Assembly: GCA_963726795.1 (NCBI GenBank)
Contig: CAVSDD010000008.1
Span: forward strand, 62,001-126,000
Direction: 5' to 3'
DNA: 64,000 bases
From: Hyphomicrobium_A sp963726795
GTDB lineage: Bacteria > Pseudomonadota > Alphaproteobacteria > Rhizobiales > Hyphomicrobiaceae
Below the pieces are notes generated by a model. It had not been told where the DNA came from, searched no databases, and saw only the letters and a program-made list of their open reading frames with translations. Shown here piece by piece: positions 43,068 to 53,495 of this stretch. The position numbers and the translations under genes are program-made. The first letter of the stretch is position 1. Every line of letters begins with the position of its first letter.

Positions 43068-46000
43068 TCGCCAAGTTCTTCATCGACCGGCCGGTCCTCG
43101 CCAACGTGATCGCGCTGCTGATCGTGATCCTCGGCGTGGTCGCGCTGTTCCGGCTTCCGGTTTCGCAATACCCCGATGTCACCCCGCCGACGGTCGTGGT
43201 GACGGCGCGCTACCCCGGCGCCAGCTCGGCGACAGTGGCGCGCGAGGTCGCGCTCCCCATCGAGCAGCGCGTCAACGGCGTGGAAGGCATGATCTACATG
43301 TCCTCGCTGTCGACCAGCGACGGGCAATACACGCTGACGGTCACGTTCAAGATCGGCACCGATGGCGACAAGGCGCAGATCCTGGTTGAGAACCGCGTGT
43401 CGAGTGCGCTCGCCGCCCTGCCCGAGAGCGTGCAGAAGCAGGGCGTGCAGACCAACAAGAAGTCGACCTCGATCCTCGAGATCGTGGCGCTGACCTCGCC
43501 CGACGGTCGCTACGACAGCCTTTTTCTGTCGAACTACGCCACGATCAACCTGCTGGACGAGATCTCCCGCCTTGACGGCGTCGGCAGCGTTGCCGTGTTC
43601 GGCGCCGGGCAGTACGCGATCCGCATCTGGCTCGACCCGCAGAAGCTGCAGGCGCGCGGGCTCGTCCCCGCCGACGTGATCAGCGCCGTCAACCTGCAGA
43701 GCCGCTCGACCAGCGCCGGGCAGGTCGGTCTGCCGCCGGTGCCGCAGGGGCAGGACTTCCAATACTCGATCAACGTGAAAGGCAAGCTCGACGATGTCGC
43801 CGAGTTCGAGAACATCATCGTCAAGACCGACAGCGGCGGGCGCATCACGCGCATCAAGGACATCGGCCGCGTGGAGCTTGGCGCGCAGCAATACAGCCAG
43901 ACCTTCAAGATCGACCAGAAGCCGGCGGCGGGTCTCGCGGTCTATCAGCTGCCCGATGCAAACGCGCTGGAGGTCGCCAAGCGCGTCGAAGAGCGCATGC
44001 GCATCTTGGAGAAATCCTTCCCCAAGGGAATGGAATGGCACATCCCCTTCAACACGACGAAGTTCGTCAGCTCGGCCGTGCACGACGTCTACCGCACGCT
44101 GATCGAGGCGGCGCTGCTGGTGCTCGTCGTCATCCTCGTGTTCCTGCAGGACTGGCGCGCCACTCTGGTGCCGGCGACGACCGTGCCGGTGACGATCATC
44201 GGCGCGTTCGCCGCCATGGCGGCGCTCGGGTTCACGGTGAACCTGTCGACGCTATTTGCGATCATTCTCGCGATCGGCATCGTCGTCGATGACGCGATCA
44301 TCGTGGTGGAAGGCGCGGCCAAGCACATCGAGCACGGGCTTTCGCCGCACGATGCCGCGGTCAAGGCGATGGAGGAGCTGCTCGGCCCCATCATCGGCAT
44401 CACGCTGGTGCTGATGGCGGTGTTCGTGCCGGCGGCCTTCCTGCCGGGGCTCTCGGGCCAGATGTATCGCCAGTTCGCGTTGGTCATTGCCGCGACGTCG
44501 CTCATCTCAGCGATCAACGCGATGACGCTTAAACCCACGCAGTGCGCGCTGTGGCTGCGCCCGGTGAAGCCGCCGGCAGAGCGCAACATCTTCTATCGCG
44601 GTTTCAACAACGTCTATAACCGGCTTGAGAGCGCGTACGCGCGTCTGATGCAGGCCATGGTCGGGCACAGCGGGCTGATGGCGCTGATCGTCGCCGCGCT
44701 GGTTGCGCTGGCGGTCTTCGCGTTGAGCCGCGTTCCGACAGGCTTCCTGCCGATCGAGGACCAGGGCTACTTCCTCGTCATCGCGCAGCTGCCAGAAGGC
44801 GCATCGCTGGAGCGCACCACGCGCGCGCTCGACGACATCACCACCAGAGTGCAGGCGCAGCCGGGCGTCGAGAAGGTCGTGGCGATTGCTGGCCTCGCGG
44901 CGTTGAACGACAGCGCCAGCCTTTCGAGTGCGGGCGTCGCCTACGTGATCCTCAAGGACTGGGATCAGCGCAAGAAGGGCGAGGATCTGCTCAGCCTCTA
45001 CAAGGGGCTTTCGGCACGCGTGCAAGATATCCCCGATGGCACCGCGCTGGTGATCCCGCCGCCCGCCATCCAGGGCATCGGCAACGTCGCCGGCGCCACG
45101 ATGAAGGTGGAGATCCGCGACGGCAGCTTCGATTATTTCAAGCTCCAGCGCCTCGCCCAGGCGATCGCCGACCGCGCCCGCGGCCAGTCGATGATCCAAT
45201 CGGCGACCAACGTCTTCCTCGCCGATGCCCCGCAGCTCAACATCAATATCGACCGCGTGAAGGCCGAGACGCTGGGCGTGCCGCTCGGCAACGCGCTCGA
45301 TGCGCTCTCGTCCTACATCGGCTCGAGCTACGTCGGCCAGTTCAACAAGTTCGGCCGCGTGTTCCAGATCTACGTACAGGCGGAAGCCGCCGCGCGCATG
45401 GACCCCGAGAGCCTGCAGTACCTGCAGGTGCGCAACAACGACGGCAACATGGTGCCGTTCGGCACGCTCGCCTCGATCCAGACGGTCGCCGGCCCGTCGG
45501 TGATCAGCCTCTACAATCTTTACCCGGCAGCGACGGTCATCACCGCCACCGCGCAGGGCTACAGCTCCGGCCAGGGCATCAACCTGCTCGAGCAGATCGC
45601 GAGCGACACGCTGCCGCCGGGAACAGGCTATGAATGGACGGCGATGTCCTACCAGGAGAAGGAAGTCGGCAACCAGATCTACATCATCTACGGCCTGAGC
45701 CTGCTGCTCGTGTACCTCGTGCTCGCCGGCCAATATGAGAGCTGGGTCGCGCCCGTGACGGTCATCGTCTCGGTTCCGCTGGCGCTGCTCGGCACGGCGC
45801 TTGCACTGTTGGTGCTGGGCGTTGCCAACAATCTCTACACACAGATCGGCCTCATTCTGCTCATCGCCTTGTCGAGCAAGAATGCTATCCTGATCGTGGA
45901 GTTCGCGCGCGAATTGCGCATCCGCGAGGGCAAGCCGATCCTCGAAGCGGCGGTCGAGGCGGCGCGCTCGCGCTTCCGCCCGATCCTGATGACGTCGTTC

Positions 46001-46219
46001 GCCTTCATCCTGGGCGTGGTGCCGCTGGTGCTCGCCAACGGCGCCGGCGCCAATGCGCAAAAGTCGATCGGCATCGCGGTGCTGACCGGCATGCTGGGCT
46101 CCACGCTGCTCACGGTCACGTTCGTGCCGTCGATCTTCGTGCAGCTGCAGCGGCTGGAAGAGTGGCGCCAGCGGCGTAAGAATGCGAAGGCTGCTCCCAT
46201 CGCGACCGCGAAGGCCTGA
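43064..46219 (+). CDS. RND multidrug efflux pump permease (HAE1/AcrB family)
   Basis: A 1051-residue inner-membrane proton-driven pump. It begins MIAKFFIDRPVLANVIALLIVI, typical of HAE1, and has the proton-relay region IILAIGIVVDDAIIVVEGA in TM4 and the second SSKNAILIVEFARELR in TM10. Large periplasmic loops lie between helices 1-2 and 7-8. The length matches AcrB-like pumps. ATGA overlap with the adaptor gene. Substrates are unknown. Confidence 0.95.
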   Translation: MIAKFFIDRPVLANVIALLIVILGVVALFRLPVSQYPDVTPPTVVVTARYPGASSATVAREVALPIEQRVNGVEGMIYMSSLSTSDGQYTLTVTFKIGTDGDKAQILVENRVSSALAALPESVQKQGVQTNKKSTSILEIVALTSPDGRYDSLFLSNYATINLLDEISRLDGVGSVAVFGAGQYAIRIWLDPQKLQARGLVPADVISAVNLQSRSTSAGQVGLPPVPQGQDFQYSINVKGKLDDVAEFENIIVKTDSGGRITRIKDIGRVELGAQQYSQTFKIDQKPAAGLAVYQLPDANALEVAKRVEERMRILEKSFPKGMEWHIPFNTTKFVSSAVHDVYRTLIEAALLVLVVILVFLQDWRATLVPATTVPVTIIGAFAAMAALGFTVNLSTLFAIILAIGIVVDDAIIVVEGAAKHIEHGLSPHDAAVKAMEELLGPIIGITLVLMAVFVPAAFLPGLSGQMYRQFALVIAATSLISAINAMTLKPTQCALWLRPVKPPAERNIFYRGFNNVYNRLESAYARLMQAMVGHSGLMALIVAALVALAVFALSRVPTGFLPIEDQGYFLVIAQLPEGASLERTTRALDDITTRVQAQPGVEKVVAIAGLAALNDSASLSSAGVAYVILKDWDQRKKGEDLLSLYKGLSARVQDIPDGTALVIPPPAIQGIGNVAGATMKVEIRDGSFDYFKLQRLAQAIADRARGQSMIQSATNVFLADAPQLNINIDRVKAETLGVPLGNALDALSSYIGSSYVGQFNKFGRVFQIYVQAEAAARMDPESLQYLQVRNNDGNMVPFGTLASIQTVAGPSVISLYNLYPAATVITATAQGYSSGQGINLLEQIASDTLPPGTGYEWTAMSYQEKEVGNQIYIIYGLSLLLVYLVLAGQYESWVAPVTVIVSVPLALLGTALALLVLGVANNLYTQIGLILLIALSSKNAILIVEFARELRIREGKPILEAAVEAARSRFRPILMTSFAFILGVVPLVLANGAGANAQKSIGIAVLTGMLGSTLLTVTFVPSIFVQLQRLEEWRQRRKNAKAAPIATAKA

Positions 46220-46404
46220 CCTTGCTCAGATGCCTTGAACGTCCGGACGCGGGCGATTGGTTTGAGACTTAGCGTTCAATTTCAAACGCCGCTAACCCTT
46301 CGCCGAGCAATTGCGGCTCGGTCGCTCGGCACGGCACGGGATTTAATTGGTTTGCAGCCGCGCCAGGGCAGCATGTGCCAATCCTCTGAGATTGGTGCGC
46401 ACCC

Positions 46405-47199
46405 ATGTCCTACCGCCGATATTCGCTCAGCGCTCTCGCTGTCCTGCTGACGGCTTCCAGCGCATTCGCAGCATCTGAATCCCCCGATTCCAAGCTGGCA
46501 CCGGCCGGCGAGGAGACAAAAGCGGAAGCGCCCGAGGCGATCTTCAAGCGCCTGCGCGACCACATTGCAAATGCCCCGCTCGCCTTCGACACGAAGTTCG
46601 TCGCCCGCAGCCGGGCGCTCGGCACCCTGCACGGCTCGTCGCAATTTCTCATCGGCCGTCCCAATCTGCTGCGCGTCGCGCTCACCGACGGACACAAGTC
46701 GTATCAGCTGTTCTCCGACGGCAACGCGGTAACGATCTTCGATACGAAGACGCGCAAGTTTGCGGAAATGCCCGGTCGCAGCACACCCGCGCAGGGCTAC
46801 GGCGTGCTGCCCGGGCTCATGTCGGTCGAGACGGAGATTTTGAATTTCATCGGCGTGCTCGAACAGGTTTCCTCGCGCGACAGGTCGATCACGATCGCGG
46901 CCGCAGGCTCCGGCAAGGTCGGCGGGCATCAATGCGACCGGTTCAAGATCACGGAGCGGCTGGGCACCTCGACCAAGAACTGGGAGGTGTGGCTGGCGAA
47001 AGGCGAGCCCCGTTTGCCGTGCAAGTTCCTCACGAGCAGCGCCGATGCGATCGGGCAGTTCTCCCAGACGAACGAGTTCACCTGGAAGCCGGCCCCCAGG
47101 CTTGCAGCGAGCGAATTCATCTTCACGCCACCCGCCGGAGCCGAGAAGGTTTCCGCGTCGGGCCTCGGCCTTGGACCGCCGGTGAAGGCCTGGCGCTGA
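46405..47199 (+). CDS. DUF2092 family periplasmic protein
   Basis: A 264-residue exported protein with a standard signal (SLSALAVLLTASSAFAAS). DUF2092 proteins resemble LolA/LolB-like lipid-binding beta folds: FDTKFVARSRALGTLHGSSQ, QLFSDGNAVTIFDTKTRKFAEMP and GHQCDRFKITERLGTSTKNWEVW. A role in envelope lipid or lipoprotein handling is inferred from the fold only. It stands alone, 185 bp from the pump gene, with no clear promoter or terminator seen. Confidence 0.8.
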   Translation: MSYRRYSLSALAVLLTASSAFAASESPDSKLAPAGEETKAEAPEAIFKRLRDHIANAPLAFDTKFVARSRALGTLHGSSQFLIGRPNLLRVALTDGHKSYQLFSDGNAVTIFDTKTRKFAEMPGRSTPAQGYGVLPGLMSVETEILNFIGVLEQVSSRDRSITIAAAGSGKVGGHQCDRFKITERLGTSTKNWEVWLAKGEPRLPCKFLTSSADAIGQFSQTNEFTWKPAPRLAASEFIFTPPAGAEKVSASGLGLGPPVKAWR

Positions 47200-47219
47200 T
47201 CGAGGTGCGCCGGGCCGTT

Positions 47220-47645
47220 CTAGCGGCGCCAGGGCCAGTCGATGGCGCCGGATGAAAACAGCGCCCACCATGCGATGACCGGCTGCAACGCCAGCCGCGG
47301 TGCGTGGTACCACCACGATGAGGGCACGTAGCCGATGTCGATGCCCTCGAACGCGTGCTTGAAATTGGCGGGCCAGACGCAGATTGCGTAGACGGCAAGC
47401 GCGATGCCGGCCCACGTGCGCCAGCGTGCGGAAAAGACGAGCACCGCCGCCGCGACCAGCTCGAACACGCCGGTGGCGAAGATCACCTCCCGTGGAAACG
47501 GCACCCAGCCGGGCGTGATCGCCAGCAGGGCATCGGGCACGCGCAGGTGCGCCACGCCGGCCAGAATGAAAAATAGCGCGAGGATCCAGCGCATCACGGC
47601 GCGAACGTGGGGTTCCCGTGCGTGCGCCAATCGACTCGAGCTCAT
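47220..47645 (-). CDS. DoxX-like small membrane protein
   Basis: A 141-residue protein with four hydrophobic segments (ILALFFILAGVAHL, EVIFATGVFELVAAAVLVFSA, WAGIALAVYAICVWPANF, LALQPVIAWWALFSSG), the pattern of DoxX family quinol-related membrane proteins. The start could be ATG 47645 or, more typically, an internal ATG at 47594 (MRWILALFF). It is convergent with the DUF2092 gene. Confidence 0.72.
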   Translation of the reverse strand: MSSSRLAHAREPHVRAVMRWILALFFILAGVAHLRVPDALLAITPGWVPFPREVIFATGVFELVAAAVLVFSARWRTWAGIALAVYAICVWPANFKHAFEGIDIGYVPSSWWYHAPRLALQPVIAWWALFSSGAIDWPWRR

Positions 47646-47805
47646 GGGGGCTCCCTTAGACCGTGTGCCGCCCTAACGGGTTGGCATCGCTGCGAGATTG
47701 TTTGGCCGAGCCGAGTCTCGCCAGCGTGGCAACGCGCTGACGAAGCAAACGGACCACCGCTCAACGATTTCTAATCTGTCATGCGCCTGCGGCATAGCGC
47801 TGGCC

Positions 47806-47833
47806 TTGACGCTATGGGAAGCCGGCTTATTAT
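47806..47833 (+). promoter_or_regulatory. sigma70-like promoter of marR-emrAB
   Basis: TTGACG (47806-47811), 16-base spacer and TATTAT (47828-47833), 32 bp upstream of the marR ATG. The dyad at 47832-47845 overlaps its -10 and start region. Confidence 0.65.
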
Positions 47834-47845
47834 AAGCATGCTTAT
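47832..47845. promoter_or_regulatory. MarR operator
   Basis: ATAAGCATGCTTAT is a perfect 14-base palindrome overlapping the -10 element, 20 bp upstream of marR. The position and symmetry fit autorepression by the MarR protein with control of emrAB. Confidence 0.65.
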
Positions 47846-47865
47846 GAATTGGGATCACCCTGCCC

Positions 47866-48336
47866 ATGCAAGACAACGCGCCACCGCTTGGATTTCTGCT
47901 GCACGACGTTGCACGCCTGCTGCGTAAGCGATTCGAGCAGAACGCCCGCGGCTCGGGGCTGACCCGGTCGCAGTGGCAGGTTCTCGCCTACCTTTCGAAA
48001 AACGAGGGGATAAATCAGGCGGGCCTCGCCGAGCTACTCGACGTCGAGCCGATCACGCTCGGGCGTATCGCCGACAAGCTCGAAGCCATGAAGCTGATCG
48101 AGCGCCACCCGGACCCCTCAGACCGGCGCGTGTGGAACCTGCATCTGACGGCTGCGGCGAACAAGAAGATCCAAGACGCGAGGAAGATCGGCGATGCGAC
48201 CCGCGCCGAAGCTTTGGTCGGGATCTCCGCGGCCGACAAGGCGCAACTCGTGAAGACGCTGCAAATCCTGAAAACGAATCTGGCGCAGGCCTGCGAAGCG
48301 CCGGCGACCGAGCAAAAACGAGCAAGTCATGGCTAG
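47866..48336 (+). CDS. MarR-family repressor
   Basis: A 156-residue winged-helix regulator of drug efflux. The recognition segment is LTRSQWQVLAYLSKNEGINQAGLAELLDVEPITLGRIADKLE, and the wing has RHPDPSDRRVWNLHLT. It overlaps emrA by eight bases (ATGGCTAG), so the three genes form an operon. The ligand is probably a pump substrate. Confidence 0.93.
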   Translation: MQDNAPPLGFLLHDVARLLRKRFEQNARGSGLTRSQWQVLAYLSKNEGINQAGLAELLDVEPITLGRIADKLEAMKLIERHPDPSDRRVWNLHLTAAANKKIQDARKIGDATRAEALVGISAADKAQLVKTLQILKTNLAQACEAPATEQKRASHG

Positions 48337-49555
48337 TGAAAGCGCCAACACGGCCGAGAGCGCCGCCGCGAACAATTCCGACGAGGACGCCGAGAAGATC
48401 CTGCGCTTGGCGCCCCGGCACGCGGAGGCAAAGGTTCAGCCCGGATCGGCCCCGGTGGCCGAGCCCGCGCGCACGACTGCTGCATCGCTTCCGGCGGCGG
48501 GCGGAAAATCGCTGCGCCGGCCGCTGCTGTTTGCCTTGCTGCCAGTCGCGCTGCTGATCGGCGGATACGTCTACGTGACCGGCGGCGCCGTCATGTCGAC
48601 CGACAATGCCTACGTCCAGGCCGATATGGTCGGCATCTCCACTGACGTGTCCGGCATCGTCAGCGAGGTCGTGGTGCACGACAACCAGACGGTCGCGAAG
48701 GGCGATGTGCTGTTCAAGCTCGACGAGGCGCCATTCCGCTTCGCGCTCGATCGCGCCGATGCGCAGGTCGGCATCATCAAGAACAACCTCGACGCCATGC
48801 GCACGACCTACAAGGACATGCAGGCGCAGATCGAGCAGGCCAAGGCCGACGTCGCGCTCGACCAGACCAACTTCAACCGGCAGCAGAAGCTCGCCGTCAA
48901 CAACTACACCCCTCAGGCGACGCTCGACGCCTCGCGCAACACCTTGCATGCGGCGCAGCAGAAGCTGGCCTCGCTCAACCAGCAGCTGGCCGGCATCGCC
49001 GCGAACCTCAACGGCAACCCGGACGCGGCGATCGAGGAGCATCCCCGCTACAAGGATGCGCTCGCCGCGCGCGACGAGGCCGCGCGTCAGCTGGCGCATG
49101 CGCAAGTGCAGGCGCCGTTTTCGGGCATCGTGACCAACGTGCCGGCGCTGCAGCCGGGGCAATATCTCGCCGCCGCGGCGACGGCGTTCAACATCGTCTC
49201 GACCGATCACGTCTGGGTCGAGGCGAGCCCGAAGGAGACCGAGCTCACCTATGTTGCGGCCCGGCCAGAAGGCGCGCGTCTACGTCGACACCTATCCGGG
49301 CGAGGCTTGGACCGGCACGGTCGAGAGCATCAGCCCGGCGTCGGCGTCGAGCTTCTCGCTGCTGCCGGCAGAGAACACGAGCGGCAACTGGGTCAAGGTC
49401 GTGCAGCGCATCCCGATGCGCGTCCGCGTCGACAACGCGCCCGGCAAGCCGCCGCTGCGCGTCGGCATGAGCGTCGAGCGTCGACGTCGACACCGGCCAT
49501 GCGCGCGGCCTGCCGGCGTTCCTCACCGGCTTGTTCGGATCGCTCGGGGGCATGA
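48329..49555 (+). pseudogene. EmrA-type HlyD adaptor, frameshifted
   Basis: Adaptor subunit of an EmrAB multidrug pump. Intact to residue ~308: one membrane helix (LLFALLPVALLIGGYVYVTG), VMSTDNAYVQADMVGISTDV, coiled coil and APFSGIVTNVPALQPGQYLA. After KETELTY the frame breaks, and RPGQKARVYVDTYPGEAWTG continues one base over. An extra base at 49254-49255 explains it. A second extra base near 49479 moves the end (VDVDTGHARGLPAFL) into a third frame. The stop is probably TGA 49553-49555 if one more G is lost from the G5 run, or TGA 49618. Either the gene is decaying or the consensus is poor. Confidence 0.75.
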
Positions 49556-49556
49556 C

Positions 49557-51106
49557 ATGGCTGACGCCGCTGCGCAACGTCGCCCGGCGCCAATCGCGGC
49601 GCGATCACGCGCCTGCGTGATCCTCGCCGTGATCATGCAGGCGCTCGACACGACGATCGCCAACGTCGCGCTGCCCTACATGCAGGGCAGCGTGTCGGCG
49701 AGCGCCGACCAGATCAACTGGGTGCTGACCTCCTACATCGTCGCGGCCGCGATCATGACGCCGCCGTCGGGCTTCCTCGCCAACCGGTTCGGCCGCAAGC
49801 GCGTGCTGCTGACCGCGATCGCCGGCTTCGTCGTCGCCTCGATGCTGTGCGGCATGGCGCAATCGCTGGTCGAGATCGTCGCCTTCCGCCTGCTGCAGGG
49901 CTTCTTCGGCGCCGCGCTGGTGCCGCTCGCACAATCGATCCTGCTCGACATCTACACGCCGGAGGAGCGCGGCTCGGCGATGGCGCTGTTCGGCGTCTCC
50001 GTGATGGTCGGGCCGGTGCTCGGGCCGGTCATCGGCGGCTGGCTGACCGATCATTTCAGCTGGCGCTGGGTGTTCTACATCAACGTGCCGATCGGCGCGC
50101 TGGCCTTCGCCGGCATCTTGCTCTTCGTGCAGCGAGACCAAGATCAACGCGACGGCGAAGCTCGACTGGCTCGGCTTCGGCACCCTGAGCGTCGCCATCG
50201 CCGCGCTGCAGATGTTCCTCGATCGCGGCGCGCAGCTCGACTGGTTCTCCTCGCTCGAGATCCTGATCGAGGCGGTCATCTGCGGCATCGGCGCTTTATA
50301 TCTTTCTCGTGCACACCTTCACGGCGAAGAACTCCTTCGTCAATCCGCGGCTGTTCCTCGACCGCAACTTCTGCGGTCGGCATGCTCTTCATCTTCATCA
50401 TCGGCATCACCTATCTGGCATCGATGGCGCTGATGACGCCCTACCTGCAGACGCTGATGGGCTATCCCGTGGTGACGGCCGGCCTCGTCATGGGGCCGCG
50501 CGGCCTCGGCACGATGATGTGCATGTTCGTCGTCGGCCGGCCTGATCGGCCGGGTCGACACCCGCGCTGCTGCTCATGTTCGGCCTGCTGCTGACCGCCT
50601 GGGCGATGTACGACATGACCGGCTGGACGCCCGACGTCTCGCAGTGGACGATCGCGGTGACCGGCTTCGTCCAGGGCGCGGGCTTCGGCTTCCTGTTCGT
50701 GCCGCTGACGACGGTCACCTTCGCGACGCTGCCGCCGCAATAGCGCGCCGAGGCGACGGGCCTCTACAACCTGTCGCGCAACATCGGCTCCAGCGTCGGC
50801 ATCTCGGTCGTGGCGTATCTGCTGACACGCAACATGCAGATCAATCACGCGACCATCGGCGCGCACGTCACCGCCTTCAACCACGCCTTCGACAACAGCA
50901 CCGTGCTGCACGTCATGAGCCCGTAGACGGCCGCGGGCCGCGCCGCGCTCGACCAGAGCGTGCAGATGCAGGCGGCGATCATCGGCTACATCGACGACTT
51001 CAAGCTGATGATGATCCTTGCGATCGCGACGGTGCCGCTGGTGCTGCTGCTGCGTCCGCCCGCGCCCCGCGCCGGTGTCGGTGCGCCCGCCGTGGTTGTG
51101 GATTGA
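49557..51106 (+). pseudogene. EmrB-type MFS efflux permease, multiply disrupted
   Basis: 14-helix MFS drug:H+ antiporter. From ATG 49557 the frame is good through LDTTIANVALPYMQGS, FGRKRVLLTAIAGFVVASM and WRWVFYINVPIGALAFAG. One-base insertions are then needed at about 50133, 50293, 50373, 50541 and 50563 to recover KLDWLGFGTLSVAIAALQ, FLVHTFTAKNSFVNPRLF, SVGMLFIFIIGITYLAS and GRVDTALLLMFGLLLTA. TAG codons at 50741-50743 and 50924-50926 interrupt the remainder, where GLYNLSRNIGSSVGISVV is still recognisable. TGA 51104-51106 ends it. Residues between lesions remain consistent with the family, so loss is recent or is an artefact. Confidence 0.75.
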
Positions 51107-51229
51107 GCTGCCACACCGGCGCGGCTTTTTGCGCGACGCACCGCATTTCAGGCTGGAGCTTAGCCGTCCCTTAATTTTATATATGTCAGAACGCCAGCGT
51201 CTGCTCGAAGTCGTCAAGACGTGATCGCC

Positions 51230-51595
51230 ATGCGTACATATCGACGATTGGAATGCCTCGCGCTCGCCGGCGCCATCGCGCTCGCAGCCGCCGGACCCTC
51301 GCTCGCGCTTCCCAATCTCGCGCGTTCCGGCGATGCGCCCGTCGCCGTTGCTGCAAATCACTTCGTCGAGCTCGTCGCGCGCAAGGGCACGCGCACCTAC
51401 TCTGCCGAGGAGGAAGGTGCGGCTGCCGCTACGCCCACCACAACGACCACCACGACCCAGGATGCCGCTCGGGCCAAGCCCGATCCTGCGAAGGCGCTCG
51501 ATGACTGCATGCGTACGTGGGACGCAGGCACGCACATCACGCAGGCTCACTGGAAAGACATCTGCCAGCGCCAGGCCAACGAACGCGGCGAATAA
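51230..51595 (+). CDS. Small exported protein with Cys-containing C-terminal motif
   Basis: A 121-residue predicted exported protein. The N-terminal signal reads RLECLALAGAIALAAAG, with cleavage near LALPN. A Thr/Ala-rich linker (TPTTTTTTTQDAARA) leads to a C-terminal block CMRTWDAGTHITQAHWKDIC, with two cysteines. Short proteins with this block occur in Hyphomicrobiales, with no function assigned as far as I know. ATG 51230 is chosen over GTG 51221. It begins 123 bp after emrB. Confidence 0.6.
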   Translation: MRTYRRLECLALAGAIALAAAGPSLALPNLARSGDAPVAVAANHFVELVARKGTRTYSAEEEGAAAATPTTTTTTTQDAARAKPDPAKALDDCMRTWDAGTHITQAHWKDICQRQANERGE

Positions 51596-51652
51596 CCTGA
51601 CCGCTGTGGCCCACTCCGACCAGCCAACACGACCAAGTGAGGAAGCGCGCCG

Positions 51653-53450
51653 CTATTTCTGCGGCGTGACGATCACCGGAGGCACTGAAAAATCGAGCAC
51701 CGGAGCGCCGGGTCCCGACGACTGCGGTGGCGGCGCGCCGGGGATGGCCGGCGGATAGGGCGGCAGCTCGAGCCCGCTGGTGCCGAGCGGAATGGCGCGA
51801 TCCTGCACCGGCGACTGCAGGCGCCTCTCGATCGGTGCGGTAGCCTTGTCGTGGCGCACGAGCCCGGGGAACGCGATCAGCAGAGCAACCATCACGCACT
51901 GGATCGCCACGTATGGCACCGCGCCCCAGTAGATCTGCCCCGTGGTGACGCCAGGCATGGTGCGCCCCGTGACCTTGTCGACGTAGGGCTGAGCCGGGGC
52001 GACCGAGCGCAAGAAGAACAGCGCAAAGCCGAAGGGCGGATGCATGAAGCTTGTCTGCATGTTGACGGCCAGGATCACCCCGAACCAGATCAGATCGATC
52101 CCGAGCGCGGCGGCGGCTGGAGCCAGCAAGGGGATGATGATGAAGGCCAGCTCGAAGAAATCGAGGAAGAAGGCGAGGAAGAACACGAACACGTTGACGA
52201 AGATGAGGAAGCCGACCTCGCCGCCGGGCAGCGAGACGAGTAGGTGCTCGACCCAGCGGTGCCCGTTCACGCCGTAGAACGTGAGCGAAAAGATACGCGC
52301 TCCGATCAGGATGAACATCACGAAGGCCGACAGCTTGGCCGTCGCCTCGACGGCCGAGCGCACGATCGCAAGATTGAGCCGCTTGGGATTGGCGTCGGCG
52401 ATGCGCTTTGCGAGCGCCAACAGGATCGCGCCGACCGCGCCCATGGCGCCGCCTTCGGTCGGGGTCGCGATGCCGACGAAGATGGTGCCGAGCACGAGGA
52501 AGATGAGCAGCAGCGGCGGCACCATCACGAACACGACCTGCTCGGCGAGCGGCGACAGGAAACGCGTGCCCGACGTGCGGTTGAGCACGTAATTCACGAT
52601 CGCGACGGCAAAGGCGATCGCGACCGTGAGGCCGAGCGTGAGGATGACGAGATCGGCATCCTTGAAGGGGGTGCCGCTCATCGCGAACGCGGCGATGGTT
52701 CCCGAGCCGAGCGCCAGCAGGGCAAGCGAGGTGTAGCCGCGGCTTCCGTCCGGCTGTCGGAATGCGAGCGCATCCTGGGGCAGGCCGGGCGCCGCCTCGG
52801 GGAAGAACGTCGCGACGAAAAAAACGAAGACCGCATAGAAGCCGGCGAGCATCAAGTCCCGGAACCAGCGCGCCGGTATACATGTCGCCAACCGAACGTC
52901 CGAGCTGGTCGGCCAGCACGATCAGCACAAGCGAGGGCGGGATGATTTGCGCGAGCGTTCCCGAAGCGGCGATGGTGCCGGTCGCGAGCCGCGGGTCATA
53001 GCCGTAGCGCAGCATGATCGGCAGCGAGATGAGGCCCATCGAGATGACCGAAGCAGCAACGACGCCGGTCGTGGCTGCGAGCAACGCGCCAACGAAGATC
53101 ACGGCATAGGCGAGGCCGCCGCGCACCGTGCCGAACAGCTGTCCGATGGTCTCGAGCAGATCCTCGGCCATGCCCGACCGTTCGAGGATGAGCCCCATGA
53201 AGGCGAAGAACGGGATCGCAAGCAGCGTCTCGTTCGTCATCACCCCGTAGATTCGCTCGGGCAGCGTCTTGAGCAGGGGCCAGGAGAGGTTGATCGCGCC
53301 GCCTGAATAGGGCGCGAGCTCGACGCCCAGCACGAAAAACATAAGCCCCACGGCGGCGAGCGTAAAGGCGACGGGGTAACCGGCGAGCAGGAACACCACC
53401 AGCGTCGCGAACATGATCGGTGCGAGGTTCGCTGCAATGAACTCGAGCAT
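51653..53450 (-). CDS. dctM: TRAP transporter large permease DctM, frameshifted
   Basis: Twelve- to fourteen-helix TRAP large permease, restored length 598 residues. It starts MLEFIAANLAPIMFATLVVFLL and has PFFAFMGLILERSGMAEDLL, VISMGLISLPIMLRYGYDP and GTLAQIIPPSLVLIVLADQ. After MYTGALVPG the frame breaks and continues as MLAGFYAVFVFFVATFF; one extra base in AA at 52854-52855 (plus strand) explains it. Later IDLIWFGVILAVNMQTSFMHPPFG is typical of the long DctM class. Removing the base gives continuous ORF, so an error is likely. Its dctQ partner precedes it by 45 bp. Confidence 0.88.
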
Positions 53451-53495
53451 TCCCCCTCCGCCCTGATCCCTCTCCGGCAAACCGGAGCGAGCCCC

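Noticed and set aside
44507..46060. long open frame antisense to the RND pump gene
   Set aside because: Arg/His/Asp-rich translation is the shadow expected in GC-rich codons; the plus-strand pump is unambiguous.
50741..50926. in-frame TAG codons in emrB as recoded sense codons (for example pyrrolysine)
   Set aside because: No recoding machinery is known here, TAG serves as a normal stop for other genes (gloB-type neighbours such as phaR and dctM), and the same gene carries several frameshifts.
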